The notes under the pieces: model-generated | Seen by the model: only the letters and a program-made list of their open reading frames with translations | The model's database searches: none | Told to the model about the DNA's origin: nothing | Shown here: in pieces, positions 47,071 to 56,621 of the stretch | How positions within the stretch are numbered: the stretch's first letter is position 1 | Layout of the letters: the number at the start of each line of letters is the position of its first letter | Assembly (NCBI RefSeq): GCF_003339685.1 | Contig: NZ_QPKI01000017.1 | Location: forward strand, 1 to 64,000 | DNA length: 64,000 bases | From: Halomonas sp. DQ26W | Lineage (GTDB): Bacteria > Pseudomonadota > Gammaproteobacteria > Pseudomonadales > Halomonadaceae | Direction of reading: 5' to 3' | Position numbers and translations under genes: made by a program

Positions 47071-49665
47071 TCATGATTTAAGATCCTTGCGCAGAGCCTG
47101 TTCCAATTCCTTGGTTTCGGTGATGTCGAGAAGGGTGATAACTACGCCGTCAATCATGTTGTCCAGTCGGCGATAGGGCATGATGCGCACCGTATACCAG
47201 CGGTCGTCGGTGGTGGTGATCTGTTTTTCGGAAAATGCCAGGGTACTCAGGGTGTTCAAGGCGTCGTCCATCAGCTCTGGATACTGCAGGGAGGTGGTGA
47301 GGTCGCTGAGTGGGCGGCCGAGATCGCCTTTGCGGATGCTGATGATTTTTGATGCCCGGTCGGTGAAGCGACGCAGATTCAAGTTCTGGTCGAGAAACAG
47401 AATGGCGATCTCGATGCTGTTCATCAGGTTATTCATATCGCTCTGAGCCAGGGCGAGGTCGTCGAGCTTGGTCTGCATTTCCGCATTGATGGTTTGCAGC
47501 TCCTCGTTCATGGACTGCATTTCCTCTTTCGAGGTGGTCAGCTCTTCGTTGGTTGACTGCAATTCTTCATTGGTCGATTGCAATTCCTCGTTGGCTGACT
47601 GTAGCTCCTCCTGGGAGGCGCGGTTTTCCTCGCGCAGCGTCTGAATTTCGTCCTGAAATTGTTGCAGCTCGGCTGCTTGGACCTGTTGCGCGGCTGTTTT
47701 CGATGGGTTCTTGTTGCCCGAGCGGGCATGGGCCGAGGCGATGTCGCGGAATACGATCATCTTCATCCCGCGCAGGGCGGTGGGTTCTCGCAGCGCTTGA
47801 ACGGTGACATCAACACTTTGAATGCCACCTCCGGGCAGCTGCACCTGCAGGCTTTGAAGTTGCAGCGGTTCGCTCTGGTTTGCGGCCTGGCGTAAGGCTC
47901 TGGCAATGGGTGTGCGCAGGCCTTCGCGCACCATGGCGTGAAAATTCCAGTTGGCCTTGCCGGCGGCAGGTTCCAGGTACTTTCCCGTGCGCCCGCTGAT
48001 ATAAACGACATCACCCTCATCGTTTACCACCACCGCGGCAGGGGCGTAGACCTGCAGCAATACCTGGTCGGCTGCCGCTTGCAGGTTGTCGGTTTTCTGG
48101 GACGATGTGCTGCTGGATGACACGGGATGCTCCTTGGCTATCCAGGATAGGGGTGGAAACGACTTTATCGGCAAGCGCGTTTCGCTGCTGTGGGCGCTAT
48201 CCACGCGCTGATAGAATCGCAGTTTGGATTGCATGGGCGCAAACAGCTTAGTGTGGCGACCAACCGTTTCTGAGCTGCCAAGCAACAGCACACCCCCGGT
48301 GCGCAGGCTGTAGTGAAACAGGGGAATGAGCTTGCGCTGCAAGCTATGATCAAAGTAGATCAGCAGGTTGCGGCAGGAGATAAAGTCGAGCCGGGTGAAT
48401 GGGGGGTCAAGCACCACATCCTGCTGGGCAAACAGCACCAGGTCACGGATATCGCTGTTGATCCGGTAGCCGTCGCCGTGGGGTGTGAAGAATCGCGCCA
48501 GGCGTTCCGGCGAGACGCTGTTGCTGATATTCGCGGGATAGTGGCCGCGGCGTGCCGTGGCAATGGCGTCCGGGCTCAGGTCGGAGGCAAAGATCTGCAG
48601 GGTGACGTCATGAGCTTGTGACAGCTTTTGCCGCACCTCGGTGAAGATCATGGCCAGGGAGTAGGCCTCTTCGCCAGTTGAGCAGCCTACCGCCCAGGCA
48701 CGCAGGTGGGGCTCTCTGGGTTGTCGCGCCAGCAGTTCCGGCAAGGCGGTGTCCGCCAGATACTGCCAGACCGGGGCATCGCGGAAAAAACTGGTCACCC
48801 CTATCAGCACTTCCTTGAAGAGCAGGTCGATCTCCTGAGGGTTGCGCTGCAGATAATCTGCGTACAGCGCCAAGGTGGCGATAGCGTGGATCGCCATGCG
48901 CCGCTCAATGCGCCGGTGCAGGGTACTGGGCTTGTAGAGGGAGAAGTCGTGCCGGGTTCGCTGTTGAAGTAGGTAGAGAATGCGTTGCAAGGGTGTTGAT
49001 TCCAGCTCGGGTTCTGCCCCTGGTTCGGCCGAAAGTCCATCAGGAGTGCCTAACTCGGGCACCTGTTCAAGGCAGCTCAGGATGCGCGCGGGCAACTCAC
49101 CAGGTGGGGCAATGATATCGACACAGTTTGCGGCGATAGCGCTTTTTGGCATGGCGTCGAACTGCGCCGAGTCGGGCTGTTGTACCGCCGTCAAGCCGCC
49201 GACGGCCTTAATCGCCTGCAGACCCAGGGTGCCATCGGAGCCCATGCCCGATAGAACCACCCCGATGGCTTGCTCCCCCTTGGCGCTGGCCAGAGAAGAA
49301 AACAGCACATCAATGGGCAAGCGCAACCCCCTGGGTTCCATAGGCTGTGCGAGGTTCAGTAGGCCATCGGCAACGCTGAGTTCCGTATTTGGTGGAATCA
49401 CATACACGCAGTCCGGCTCAATGGTCATGCCCTGGGTGACTTCCCGTACCGACATTGAGGTGACGCGCTGGAGTAATTCGGTGAGCAGCGCTTTATGGTT
49501 GGGGTCGAGATGCTGCACAACCACATAGGCCATGTGGCTGTGGGGTGGGACACTGGCAAGAAACTGTTCCAGCGGCGCCAGGCCACCAGCGGAAGCGCCA
49601 ATACCCATGACGCGCGCGGTCACCGGGGGGGTGACCGGTTGTTTGGTGAGCGTCAAAGCCTTCAT
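47071..49665 (-). CDS. CheB-CheR-PAS hybrid sensor protein
   Basis: The 864-residue protein joins a CheB methylesterase domain (about 15-205, with GIGASAGG, VQHLDPNH and GMGSDGT holding the Ser-His-Asp triad), a CheR methyltransferase (about 225-490, helical N-domain then AVGCSTGEEAYSLAM for SAM binding and FISCRNLLIYFDH), a PAS domain (about 535-650), a heptad coiled coil rich in EELQSTNEE (about 660-745), and a second PAS domain to the end. No histidine kinase or GGDEF output follows in this gene. Such proteins occur next to chemotaxis or two-component genes and may methylate or demethylate an unknown receptor. It lies 22 bases after its small PAS partner. Confidence 0.92.
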   Translation of the reverse strand: MKALTLTKQPVTPPVTARVMGIGASAGGLAPLEQFLASVPPHSHMAYVVVQHLDPNHKALLTELLQRVTSMSVREVTQGMTIEPDCVYVIPPNTELSVADGLLNLAQPMEPRGLRLPIDVLFSSLASAKGEQAIGVVLSGMGSDGTLGLQAIKAVGGLTAVQQPDSAQFDAMPKSAIAANCVDIIAPPGELPARILSCLEQVPELGTPDGLSAEPGAEPELESTPLQRILYLLQQRTRHDFSLYKPSTLHRRIERRMAIHAIATLALYADYLQRNPQEIDLLFKEVLIGVTSFFRDAPVWQYLADTALPELLARQPREPHLRAWAVGCSTGEEAYSLAMIFTEVRQKLSQAHDVTLQIFASDLSPDAIATARRGHYPANISNSVSPERLARFFTPHGDGYRINSDIRDLVLFAQQDVVLDPPFTRLDFISCRNLLIYFDHSLQRKLIPLFHYSLRTGGVLLLGSSETVGRHTKLFAPMQSKLRFYQRVDSAHSSETRLPIKSFPPLSWIAKEHPVSSSSTSSQKTDNLQAAADQVLLQVYAPAAVVVNDEGDVVYISGRTGKYLEPAAGKANWNFHAMVREGLRTPIARALRQAANQSEPLQLQSLQVQLPGGGIQSVDVTVQALREPTALRGMKMIVFRDIASAHARSGNKNPSKTAAQQVQAAELQQFQDEIQTLREENRASQEELQSANEELQSTNEELQSTNEELTTSKEEMQSMNEELQTINAEMQTKLDDLALAQSDMNNLMNSIEIAILFLDQNLNLRRFTDRASKIISIRKGDLGRPLSDLTTSLQYPELMDDALNTLSTLAFSEKQITTTDDRWYTVRIMPYRRLDNMIDGVVITLLDITETKELEQALRKDLKS

Positions 49666-49687
49666 AGCACAGACTGGTTAATCGGGG

Positions 49688-50290
49688 TTACTCCACAGGT
49701 GCGCAGGGGGAGCAGGCCAACAGGATGTGCTCGCCCCCTGGGAACATGGATGCTTGAAATTGCAAGTGCAGGGTGACCTGTGCGCCCCCGACCGCCCCGG
49801 CTAGGCAGCGATCCCTGACACCGTTCTGGGCGACACGCTGAAGCATGCCAAGCAAGAGTGGCCGGTTTTCCGGGTTGATAAAGGTGTCGATGCGCTGTCC
49901 TGGCAACGCATCCTGGCCAACGTCAAATAGCTCGGCTGCGGCTAGGTTACCTTGAACGACAGCACCACCGGGGTCAACGACAAAATAGGCTATTGGTGCG
50001 TAGTCGTAGAGTGCTCGGTAAAGTCCGAGGTCCTCCACGAGTGTCTGCTCATTGGCGGCAATTGCCTCGTTCTGCAAGTCAAGTTCCACCTGGTGGACCT
50101 GCAATTCGTGAAGCAACTTAAGGGCATCTTGCGCCTTGCCGGGGGTGCTGGACAGCTGATGTAGCAGGCGTAGAGCGTCAACGCCCATCGACCAGTGGCC
50201 TGACAGCGGTGTCGTGCCCGCTTGCAGCTGAGCCTCAGCCTTGCCTCTCAGTGTCGTATAGACATTGAATTCATCAATGGTTTTGGGCAT
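49688..50290 (-). CDS. PAS-domain protein partnered with the CheB-CheR hybrid
   Basis: The 200-residue protein has a helical N-terminal part (KAQDALKLLHELQVHQVELD and EAIAANEQTLVEDLGLYRAL) that would form a coiled coil, followed by one PAS domain (about 90-190, APIAYFVVDPGGAVVQGNLA). No output domain follows. The helix-PAS order equals the sensor half of many CheB-CheR-linked PAS proteins. Only 22 bases separate it from the downstream hybrid gene, so one operon and a shared signal are likely. Confidence 0.8.
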   Translation of the reverse strand: MPKTIDEFNVYTTLRGKAEAQLQAGTTPLSGHWSMGVDALRLLHQLSSTPGKAQDALKLLHELQVHQVELDLQNEAIAANEQTLVEDLGLYRALYDYAPIAYFVVDPGGAVVQGNLAAAELFDVGQDALPGQRIDTFINPENRPLLLGMLQRVAQNGVRDRCLAGAVGGAQVTLHLQFQASMFPGGEHILLACSPCAPVE

Positions 50291-50912
50291 GTGGGCTCCA
50301 GTCGTACTTTCCGAATATAGTTACCATTGTAGCTTGCCACGACGAGGATTAGTATATGGATTTTAGGTATTTTCTGGGTGCGCTAAATTTTCTAGGCGTT
50401 TAAACGATTGGCACTGAGAGCCTGATAGGATCCATTCTAGATGGTTAAGTGGCAACTTTGTGTCAACGATAGGCGCGATAATACTGATCGCCGTCGTAAA
50501 CTTGTTTCAGCACGGTAAAAAACGCTCATAAATCAGCGATTCATATCCTCTTGTTTAGTTGGTGTGGCAACACGCCGACGCGGCTATTTTCGCCGATTTT
50601 TTCCTTGCGTACCCTTTGCTCGCCGACTTTTCAACAAAGCCTCGGAGTCTGTCGGTTTTACCGATCTCGCAGTAGATCAGCGTTAAGCCCGACGGGCTCC
50701 CAATGTCTGGTAGCGCACAGACGCTACGCCGAAACCTTGCCAATTTCTGATTAAAAACGCGTCGATTGGAATGAGCTAGCCAACGGGGCCTTCATGGGCA
50801 ATCGTGCGATTCGTGTCGTTTCTTAGCTAGCCTTGCAAATATTATCGATCGTGCCGGGTCGCACGCTTGAGGCCACAAATAAAGATAAAGACACATTGAA
50901 GAGGGCAACCCG
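50291..50912. other. A+T-rich gene-free stretch
   Basis: This is one of the longest stretches without a gene and has a distinctly lower G+C content than the flanking genes. Neither strand offers a convincing frame. The AT-rich character suggests a horizontally acquired junction or the remains of a mobile element, but I saw no inverted ends. Confidence 0.35.
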
Positions 50913-51265
50913 ATGAACAACGCTACCGACACCAGCAGAGATGGTCTTCGCCACGATGACGACCAACATGACGGAACGAAAAACCCGGAGCAACTGGAGC
51001 GCGAAGTCGGCCAGGCGCGTGCCCGCCTCGGTAGGACCGCGAGCGAGCTGTCTGATCAGCTCTCTGCCGGTGAACTCATTGACCAGGCCTCGGAATGGCC
51101 CGCGAACACGGTGGAGAGTTTGGTCGCAACCTGGCTGCCCTGGTACCGCCGACCCAGATGGAGGACGACATGCTCGGCGACGCGAGAGATCGTAGCGTCG
51201 ATTCGGCTATGTCTGAAGCCGCAAGTAAGTACCGCAAGGTTCGCGAGTCGGTGCGGTTGGAATAA
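50913..51265 (+). pseudogene. DUF3618-type protein, frameshifted
   Basis: The frame opens with MNNATDTSRDGLRHDD and the DUF3618 signature NPEQLEREVGQARARLG, RTASELSDQLSAGELIDQAS. Near 51117 the reading frame shifts: the plus-one frame continues with FGRNLAALVPPTQMEDDM and reaches a TAA at 51263, while the original frame runs on through meaningless sequence. The membrane helix expected at the end of the family is missing in both. This is a decayed gene of the family found in stress operons with DUF883-like and phage-holin-like proteins. Confidence 0.6.
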
Positions 51266-51405
51266 TACGCTCCTGTGGCAGATACCGCTTCGAGATGATC
51301 GCGTTGAGTCGGTTGCGCTCAGCGTGTTAACGCCCCGAAGCGGCTATCGTCGCCGGGTGGCGCTGCCTGATGCACGCGGCAGACATGAATCCTGAGGAGG
51401 CTACG

Positions 51406-52623
51406 GTGGACTTGAAAAGCGGATATCCATATTGGGCGGTCAAGAATGGTCTGATGTATGCCTTCCCGCAGGTTCATGCTGATCTGAACTGCGACGTGGC
51501 GGTGGTGGGGGCGGGCATTACCGGCGCGTTGATCGCTGATGAACTGGCCGCTCATGGACACGATGTCGTCGTACTCGATCAGCGCGATGTGTGCTGGGGC
51601 AGCACATCAGCCAGCACCGCCTTGCTGCAGTATGAAATCGATACCCATGCAATAGATCTCGCCAGGCGCTACGATCAGGCCTCGGCGCTGCTTGCTTATC
51701 AGTCCAGTTTGAGCGCGATCAGCGAAATCGGAGCAGTCGCGCATGCGGTCGGTGATGTCGATTTCGCCAACTGTGAAAGCTTGTACTACGCCAGTAATCG
51801 CGCGGATCATCCACGCCTGGCTGACGAATTTGCCTGGCGGAAACAGTACGGATTTCCGGTTCGCTGGCTGAGCCGTGCCGCACTCAAGGATGAGTACGGA
51901 CTGACTGCACCAGCCGCAATCCTCAGCTCGGTGGCGGCTAGGGTTGATCCCTACCGGCTCGCTTCACGATTGCTACGCAGAATGCAGCGACAGGGCACGC
52001 GCGTGTTCGATCGCACACAGGTGAATTCCATCACAGCAACCGCAAAATCGGTAAAATTGGTCACCGACAGAGGCATGTCGATCAGGGCGAAGCACACAGT
52101 GATTGCCAGCGGCTACGAATCCCAACGCTGGTTGCCCCAGCGTGTCGCAAGGAATCTCAGCAGCTATGCATACATCAGCGACCCCGTCGATCCTGGCGAG
52201 CTGGGTTGGTTGGCAAACACGATGCTGTGGGAGTCTGCGCGGCCGTATCTGTATTTGCGCAGCACCGGCGATGGACGGCTGTTGGTGGGGGGTGAAGACG
52301 ATGACCGGGACATCCCGGCGCGCCGGCACCGGTCGGTCGATCGCAAGTCGGCTAGGCTACATCGCAAGGTATCCCGTTTGTTCCCCCACATTCATGCACG
52401 ACCGGCGTTTGCCTGGGCTGGCACGTTTGCCGAAACCTGCGATGGGCTGCCGCTGTTCGGTACTCATCCAGAGCATGGGCCGCGCATCCTATTCGCGCTG
52501 GCTTATGGTGGCAATGGCATCACCTACAGCATGCTGGGCGCCGGATTGCTGCGAGCACAAATCGAACGCCGCCGGCATCCATTGTCTGCTTTGTTCTCCT
52601 TCGCACGATTGAATCGTCATTGA
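51406..52623 (+). CDS. FAD-dependent oxidoreductase (DAO family)
   Basis: The 405-residue protein shows the N-terminal FAD motif VAVVGAGITGALIADELA, the ADP-ribose acid in VVVLDQRDV, and the GSTSASTALLQYEID loop typical of the DAO (glycine/D-amino acid oxidase) family, with a C-terminal ALAYGGNGITYSM near the end. Substrates of such enzymes are amines or amino acids; nothing nearby identifies this one. I chose the GTG at 51406 because AGGAGG sits 6 bases before it; in-frame ATGs at 51370 and 51385 are less likely. There is no Rieske domain. It lies between two decayed genes. Confidence 0.82.
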   Translation: MDLKSGYPYWAVKNGLMYAFPQVHADLNCDVAVVGAGITGALIADELAAHGHDVVVLDQRDVCWGSTSASTALLQYEIDTHAIDLARRYDQASALLAYQSSLSAISEIGAVAHAVGDVDFANCESLYYASNRADHPRLADEFAWRKQYGFPVRWLSRAALKDEYGLTAPAAILSSVAARVDPYRLASRLLRRMQRQGTRVFDRTQVNSITATAKSVKLVTDRGMSIRAKHTVIASGYESQRWLPQRVARNLSSYAYISDPVDPGELGWLANTMLWESARPYLYLRSTGDGRLLVGGEDDDRDIPARRHRSVDRKSARLHRKVSRLFPHIHARPAFAWAGTFAETCDGLPLFGTHPEHGPRILFALAYGGNGITYSMLGAGLLRAQIERRRHPLSALFSFARLNRH

Positions 52624-52822
52624 CTGGGTCGGCAGCAACAAGATGGAGCAGTCGCAGTTGGCCGCGATGCAGGCCGCCAGGGTGCAGCTGCATCGATATC
52701 GACCGCTGAACTGGTATAACGTCGGTCGGATGAACAATCGCACTCATCGCCGGCTGCTGGTTTTCGATGGCCGCATCGGGTTCACCGGAGGGGTAGGCAT
52801 TGCGGATCAGTGGACGAGCGCC
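52616..52822 (+). pseudogene. Fragment of a phospholipase D/cardiolipin synthase-like protein
   Basis: The frame reads VIDWVGSNKMEQSQLAAMQA, then HRYRPLNWYNVGRMNNRTHR and LLVFDGRIGFTGGVGIADQW. This is the region up to and including the first HKD motif (HxKxxxxD), here HRRLLVFD with Lys replaced by Arg. Both the N-terminal membrane helices and the second HKD motif are missing, so the fragment is not an enzyme. It starts within the last codons of the FAD oxidoreductase gene. Confidence 0.7.
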
Positions 52823-52843
52823 TGTGGCCACGTCAGCCGGAAA

Positions 52844-53092
52844 TCATGAGGGAACGTCGGCGATGGTCGCGTTGCGATCCTGACTCACCAGTTCGTCGTA
52901 GCCTTCAGCGCCGCGGTAGGCAGCAGGCTCGTCGAACTCCTCGCGGGGAGGTGTTGCAAGTGGTGCTTCGGGCAAGCGTTCCGGTTTGAAGGGATAGCCG
53001 TGCTGCTGTTCGCCTGGCTCGCGATCGGGCAGGCGCGTGAGTTTCCTGGAAGCAGTCGTGGGAGCGGGAGTGTGTTGGATTGGGGATGACAT
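52844..53092 (-). CDS. Hypothetical Pro-rich protein, 82 residues
   Basis: The product has no signal peptide, membrane helix or Cys and is rich in Pro, Glu and Thr: HTPAPTTASRKLTRLPDREP then FKPERLPEAPLATPPREEFD. It is probably disordered. I chose the ATG at 53092 (MSSPIQHTP); an upstream in-frame ATG at 53119 has no ribosome binding site. Family unknown, and it may not be functional. Confidence 0.4.
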   Translation of the reverse strand: MSSPIQHTPAPTTASRKLTRLPDREPGEQQHGYPFKPERLPEAPLATPPREEFDEPAAYRGAEGYDELVSQDRNATIADVPS

Positions 53093-53442
53093 GGTGGCCT
53101 CGCGTCGCTGTCCCGGCATTCACGAAGTCGTGAAGCATCGGTTGCCTGATTGTTTCAGGCGGTCAGGCCGCTGTCGGTGCGCTAACACACCGTCGCAACT
53201 CATACCGCAAGTGCCTCGAGCGCTCTTGATCTTGCTGGACGAAGCCCCCATTCTATTTGTATGTCACTTTATCTGGCCGGAGCTGGTCGATACTGCACCG
53301 TTCTGGTCTAGAATGAGTGGATAGGTCGAGATAGCGAGAGACGCAATCTGGGCCCCAGGCGCATCGCCTGCACGGATCGTGCAATACGCGATGTACCCGA
53401 TACATGCAGGGGGAGCCCCTGCCAGTCACAGTGGTAGACACG

Positions 53443-54471
53443 ATGACGATCATGACTTCCCGAATCGAGGTGCGTGAACACCTCGCCCGCGCCTACTGCC
53501 CGACCCGTATTCCGGCTCAGGACGAGGTTCGTATCGACGAGATCAAGCATTTGCTTGAGCTGCACAACGCGGTGCTGGTAGCCCACTATTACACTGACGA
53601 CGCCATTCAGCAGCTGGCCGAAGAGACCGGCGGCTGTGTTGCCGATTCGCTGGAAATGGCCCGCTTCGGCGCTCGCCACGAGGCTGATACCCTAGTGGTA
53701 GCGGGGGTGCGCTTCATGGGCGAGACGGCCAAGATCCTCTCTCCCGAAAAGCGCGTGCTGATGCCCACGCTGGAAGCGACCTGTTCGCTCGACATCGGCT
53801 GTCCAGCCGACGCGTTCAGCGCCTTTTGCGACCAGCATCCCGATCGCACCGTGGTGGTCTACGCCAATACCTCGGCGGCGGTGAAGGCTCGAGCCGACTG
53901 GGTGGTGACTTCTTCCATCGCGGTAGATGTCATCGAGCATCTGCAGGCTCGTGGCGAGAAGATCCTGTGGGCGCCTGACAAGCACCTGGGCGGTTATATT
54001 CAGCAGAAGACCGGCGCCGACATGCTGATGTGGGATGGTGCCTGCATCGTCCACGATGAGTTCAAGGCCAAGGGCATCGAGGACCTGAAAGTGCTCTATC
54101 CTGGGGCAGCCGTACTGGTGCACCCGGAGTCGCCGGCCTCGGTGGTTGAATTGGCCGACGTGGCTGGCTCAACCTCGCAGCTGATCAAGGCGGCCAAGGA
54201 GCTGCCCCACGACAAGCTGATCGTTGCCACCGACCGCGGCATTTTCTTCAAGATGCAGCAGATTGTGCCGGAGAAGACCCTGTTCGAGGCGCCCACCGCT
54301 GGCAATGGTGCGACCTGCAAGAGCTGCGCCCACTGCCCCTGGATGGCGATGAATGCGCTGGACAACCTGGCCGGCGCCCTGCGTGAAGGCAGCGGCGAGA
54401 TATTTGTCGACGACGCCCTGCGCCACGCCGCCCTCAAGCCGCTGGAGCGCATGCTCAACTTCCAGAAGTGA
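53443..54471 (+). CDS. nadA: Quinolinate synthase A
   Basis: NadA condenses iminoaspartate with dihydroxyacetone phosphate to quinolinate on a 4Fe-4S cluster, the first committed step of NAD synthesis with NadB. The protein (342 residues from the ATG at 53443) shows three similar alpha/beta domains and [40 protein letters not shown] and the Cys-rich [20 protein letters not shown] that helps hold the cluster. The frame extends to an ATG at 53404 without a ribosome binding site. nadC lies at the far right of the window, so this organism keeps both steps here but in separate transcripts. Confidence 0.96.
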   Translation: MTIMTSRIEVREHLARAYCPTRIPAQDEVRIDEIKHLLELHNAVLVAHYYTDDAIQQLAEETGGCVADSLEMARFGARHEADTLVVAGVRFMGETAKILSPEKRVLMPTLEATCSLDIGCPADAFSAFCDQHPDRTVVVYANTSAAVKARADWVVTSSIAVDVIEHLQARGEKILWAPDKHLGGYIQQKTGADMLMWDGACIVHDEFKAKGIEDLKVLYPGAAVLVHPESPASVVELADVAGSTSQLIKAAKELPHDKLIVATDRGIFFKMQQIVPEKTLFEAPTAGNGATCKSCAHCPWMAMNALDNLAGALREGSGEIFVDDALRHAALKPLERMLNFQK

Positions 54472-54634
54472 CGTTCTCTACTGCTCAGTACGGTTCTCGC
54501 AGTTGCCTCTGAGCCAGCGGCGCCGGGGACAGGCCAAAGCGGAGGTCATCCTTCAGGGATGAAGGATGTAGCGCCCAGGGATGGGTTCACAGCGCCTCCG
54601 CGATGGCCTGTCGACGGAGAAGCCGCGGTCCTCG

Positions 54635-56098
54635 TTAAAACTTTTCCATCGTTTCCCGATAACCCACGAAGTCCTCACGCCGCTGTGCGATGCGCGCCGC
54701 GGCGTTGCCATCGCCACTTCGCTCGGCAACCTGCTTGGCCACGTCCAGCTGGCGAATGGCCTGATCGATGCTGCCGGTCAGCTGCATGTGCTCGGCTCGG
54801 GCGAGATGCCCCCAGGCTTCACGATCGCTGCGGCCAGCAGCGGCAGCGAGCAGGGTGAAGACCTGGGGATCCTCCGGGCGTCGTTCGGCCAGATCTCGCA
54901 AGATGCGATATGCCTCGTTGGGGTCTCGTTGCAGCAGTGCTTCGCCCATGATGCGGGTGGCAGGCATGTAGCCAGGCATTAGTCGCAGCTGGCGCCGGCT
55001 CCGTTCGATGGCATCATCGTAGCGTCCGGCATCGAAGGCGACCTCAGCGGCGCTGGCTGGAATCATGGCAAGGTCGGGAAGTTCGCGGGCCAGGCCATCC
55101 AGGGCGCTGAGGGCGTTGTCGATATTGCCATGCTGGGCCTCGACAAGTGCATCGAGGTAGCGTCTGGCCGAAGCCGGGGCGCCGTCCTGTGACAAGCGGG
55201 TGACGGCCTGTTGTGGGTCGCGCTGATAGATTGTCAGCAGGGCACGGGCGCGAATCAGGTGATAGGCCGGACCGGCATTACGTGAGCCGGCGGCCTCTAG
55301 CTGCACGGCCCGCGATTCGGCATCGCTGATGCGCGACTCGGTCAACGGGTGGGTGAGCAGGAACTCCGGTGGGTTGCCGCCCTGGAGACTGGCCTGGCGC
55401 TGCATGGCGCGGAACATGCGCACCATGGCCTGGGGGTCGAAGCCGGCCTCTGACATGGCCTGCAGGCCGATGCGATCGGCCTCCTGCTCGAAGCGCCGGG
55501 AGTAGGTCAACTGATCCTGGATAAAGGCAGCCTGGGAGCCCATGGCGGCGGCGATGCCGGCATCGCCACCGCCGCTGGCGGCGATCAGCATGCCTGCCAG
55601 CATGGCCGCCATGGCAGGAATCTGGGTCTGCTCGGCGCGAGCCTGGCCGCGCGCATAGTGGCGCTGGGAGAGGTGTCCGAGCTCGTGGGCCAGCACCGAG
55701 GCGGCCGCGTCCTCTTCGTCGGCGAAGGCGAACAGGCCGGCGTTCAGGCCGATGACACCGCCCGGCACGGCAAAGGCGTTGAGTGTGCGACTATCCACCA
55801 GGGTCACTACCGTACGGGAGCCGTCGACCCCGCTGTGGGGAACCAGACGCGCCAGCAGCGACTCCACATAGTCCTGGGCGATGGGATCTTGCCACTGAGG
55901 CACTCGGGCGCGGAACTGGCGCAGCCAGGCGCGACCCAAGCGATACTCTTCACCACTCACGGCCTGGTTGCCGGTCGTAAGGCTGGGCAGACCATAGTCA
56001 TCCGTGGCGCTAGCCGGACCGGTCAGGGCCAGTGCCAGCACCATGGCGCTGCCGGTCAGGAAGGGGCGGATGTTACGCAGCATGGCCAACCTCGTCAT
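54635..56098 (-). CDS. bepA: BepA-like M48 metalloprotease/chaperone
   Basis: The 487-residue protein begins with a signal peptide (residues 13-31, ending GPASA). The M48 zinc protease domain follows (about 50-265) with the catalytic HELGHLSQRH and the later zinc-ligand Glu in QEADRIGLQAM. The C-terminal half (about 270-487) is a TPR-like helical array. This is the build of BepA (YfgC), a periplasmic protease-chaperone that helps assemble the LptD outer-membrane translocon. The neighbour downstream on the other strand is the second MITE-like repeat. Confidence 0.93.
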   Translation of the reverse strand: MTRLAMLRNIRPFLTGSAMVLALALTGPASATDDYGLPSLTTGNQAVSGEEYRLGRAWLRQFRARVPQWQDPIAQDYVESLLARLVPHSGVDGSRTVVTLVDSRTLNAFAVPGGVIGLNAGLFAFADEEDAAASVLAHELGHLSQRHYARGQARAEQTQIPAMAAMLAGMLIAASGGGDAGIAAAMGSQAAFIQDQLTYSRRFEQEADRIGLQAMSEAGFDPQAMVRMFRAMQRQASLQGGNPPEFLLTHPLTESRISDAESRAVQLEAAGSRNAGPAYHLIRARALLTIYQRDPQQAVTRLSQDGAPASARRYLDALVEAQHGNIDNALSALDGLARELPDLAMIPASAAEVAFDAGRYDDAIERSRRQLRLMPGYMPATRIMGEALLQRDPNEAYRILRDLAERRPEDPQVFTLLAAAAGRSDREAWGHLARAEHMQLTGSIDQAIRQLDVAKQVAERSGDGNAAARIAQRREDFVGYRETMEKF

Positions 56099-56180
56099 AA
56101 TGGGCAGTCGAATGCCTATCCGACATTGATTCGACCCGTAAAGTGCCTTTAAATCTCAAGGGTTTTGACGTTCGTTGCAA

Positions 56181-56324
56181 GGGAGGCGCTGAACAAATCG
56201 ACGAGCGAGATGAAGCGCAAGGCGCACGGAGCACAGGAACCGGAGCATATGGGGTATATGTGAGGATTCCGAGCACCGCGCAACGCAGCGATTCGCTCGC
56301 GCAGGCATTTGTGCAGTGTTTCCC
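56181..56324. repeat. MITE-like dispersed repeat, copy 2
   Basis: The 144-base element has ends GGGAGGCGCTGAACAAATC and ATTTGTGCAGTGTTTCCC, inverted relative to each other. Read on the minus strand it matches copy 1 (17022-17265) almost exactly over the first 48 and last 50 bases, but lacks the extra middle part of copy 1. It lies between bepA and tusA and encodes nothing. The pairing of its two halves would let it fold as a long imperfect hairpin. Confidence 0.78.
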
Positions 56325-56372
56325 AAGTGCGTCACCCATTTTGCGTCCACTAGCATTCTCTCGGGAGTTACC

Positions 56373-56621
56373 ATGGCTTTGCAACCAGATGACGTGCTCG
56401 ATGCCCGCGGCCTGCCGTGTCCACTGCCGCTGCTGAAGGCGAAACAGGCCTTGGCTAGGCTCGAGGCCGGCCAACTGCTCGAGGTCATCGCCACTGATGC
56501 CGGGTCGTGGCGCGACTTCGAGACCTTTGCCGACCAGAGCATTCACGGGCTGGTCGGGCGTGAAGAGCGGGGTGAGGTCTTTCACTACTGGATTCGCAAG
56601 GGCGAGGAGCCTGTTTCATGA
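56373..56621 (+). CDS. tusA: TusA-family sulfurtransferase
   Basis: The 82-residue protein has the SirA/TusA fold and the active-site CPxP in DARGLPCPLPLLKAKQAL. TusA relays sulfur from IscS to tRNA thiolation, and relatives act in molybdenum cofactor synthesis and sulfur oxidation. GGGAG precedes the ATG at 56373. The stop overlaps the start of the PerM gene (ATGA), a pairing seen in other Proteobacteria. Whether this is TusA or a relative is not certain. Confidence 0.82.
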   Translation: MALQPDDVLDARGLPCPLPLLKAKQALARLEAGQLLEVIATDAGSWRDFETFADQSIHGLVGREERGEVFHYWIRKGEEPVS

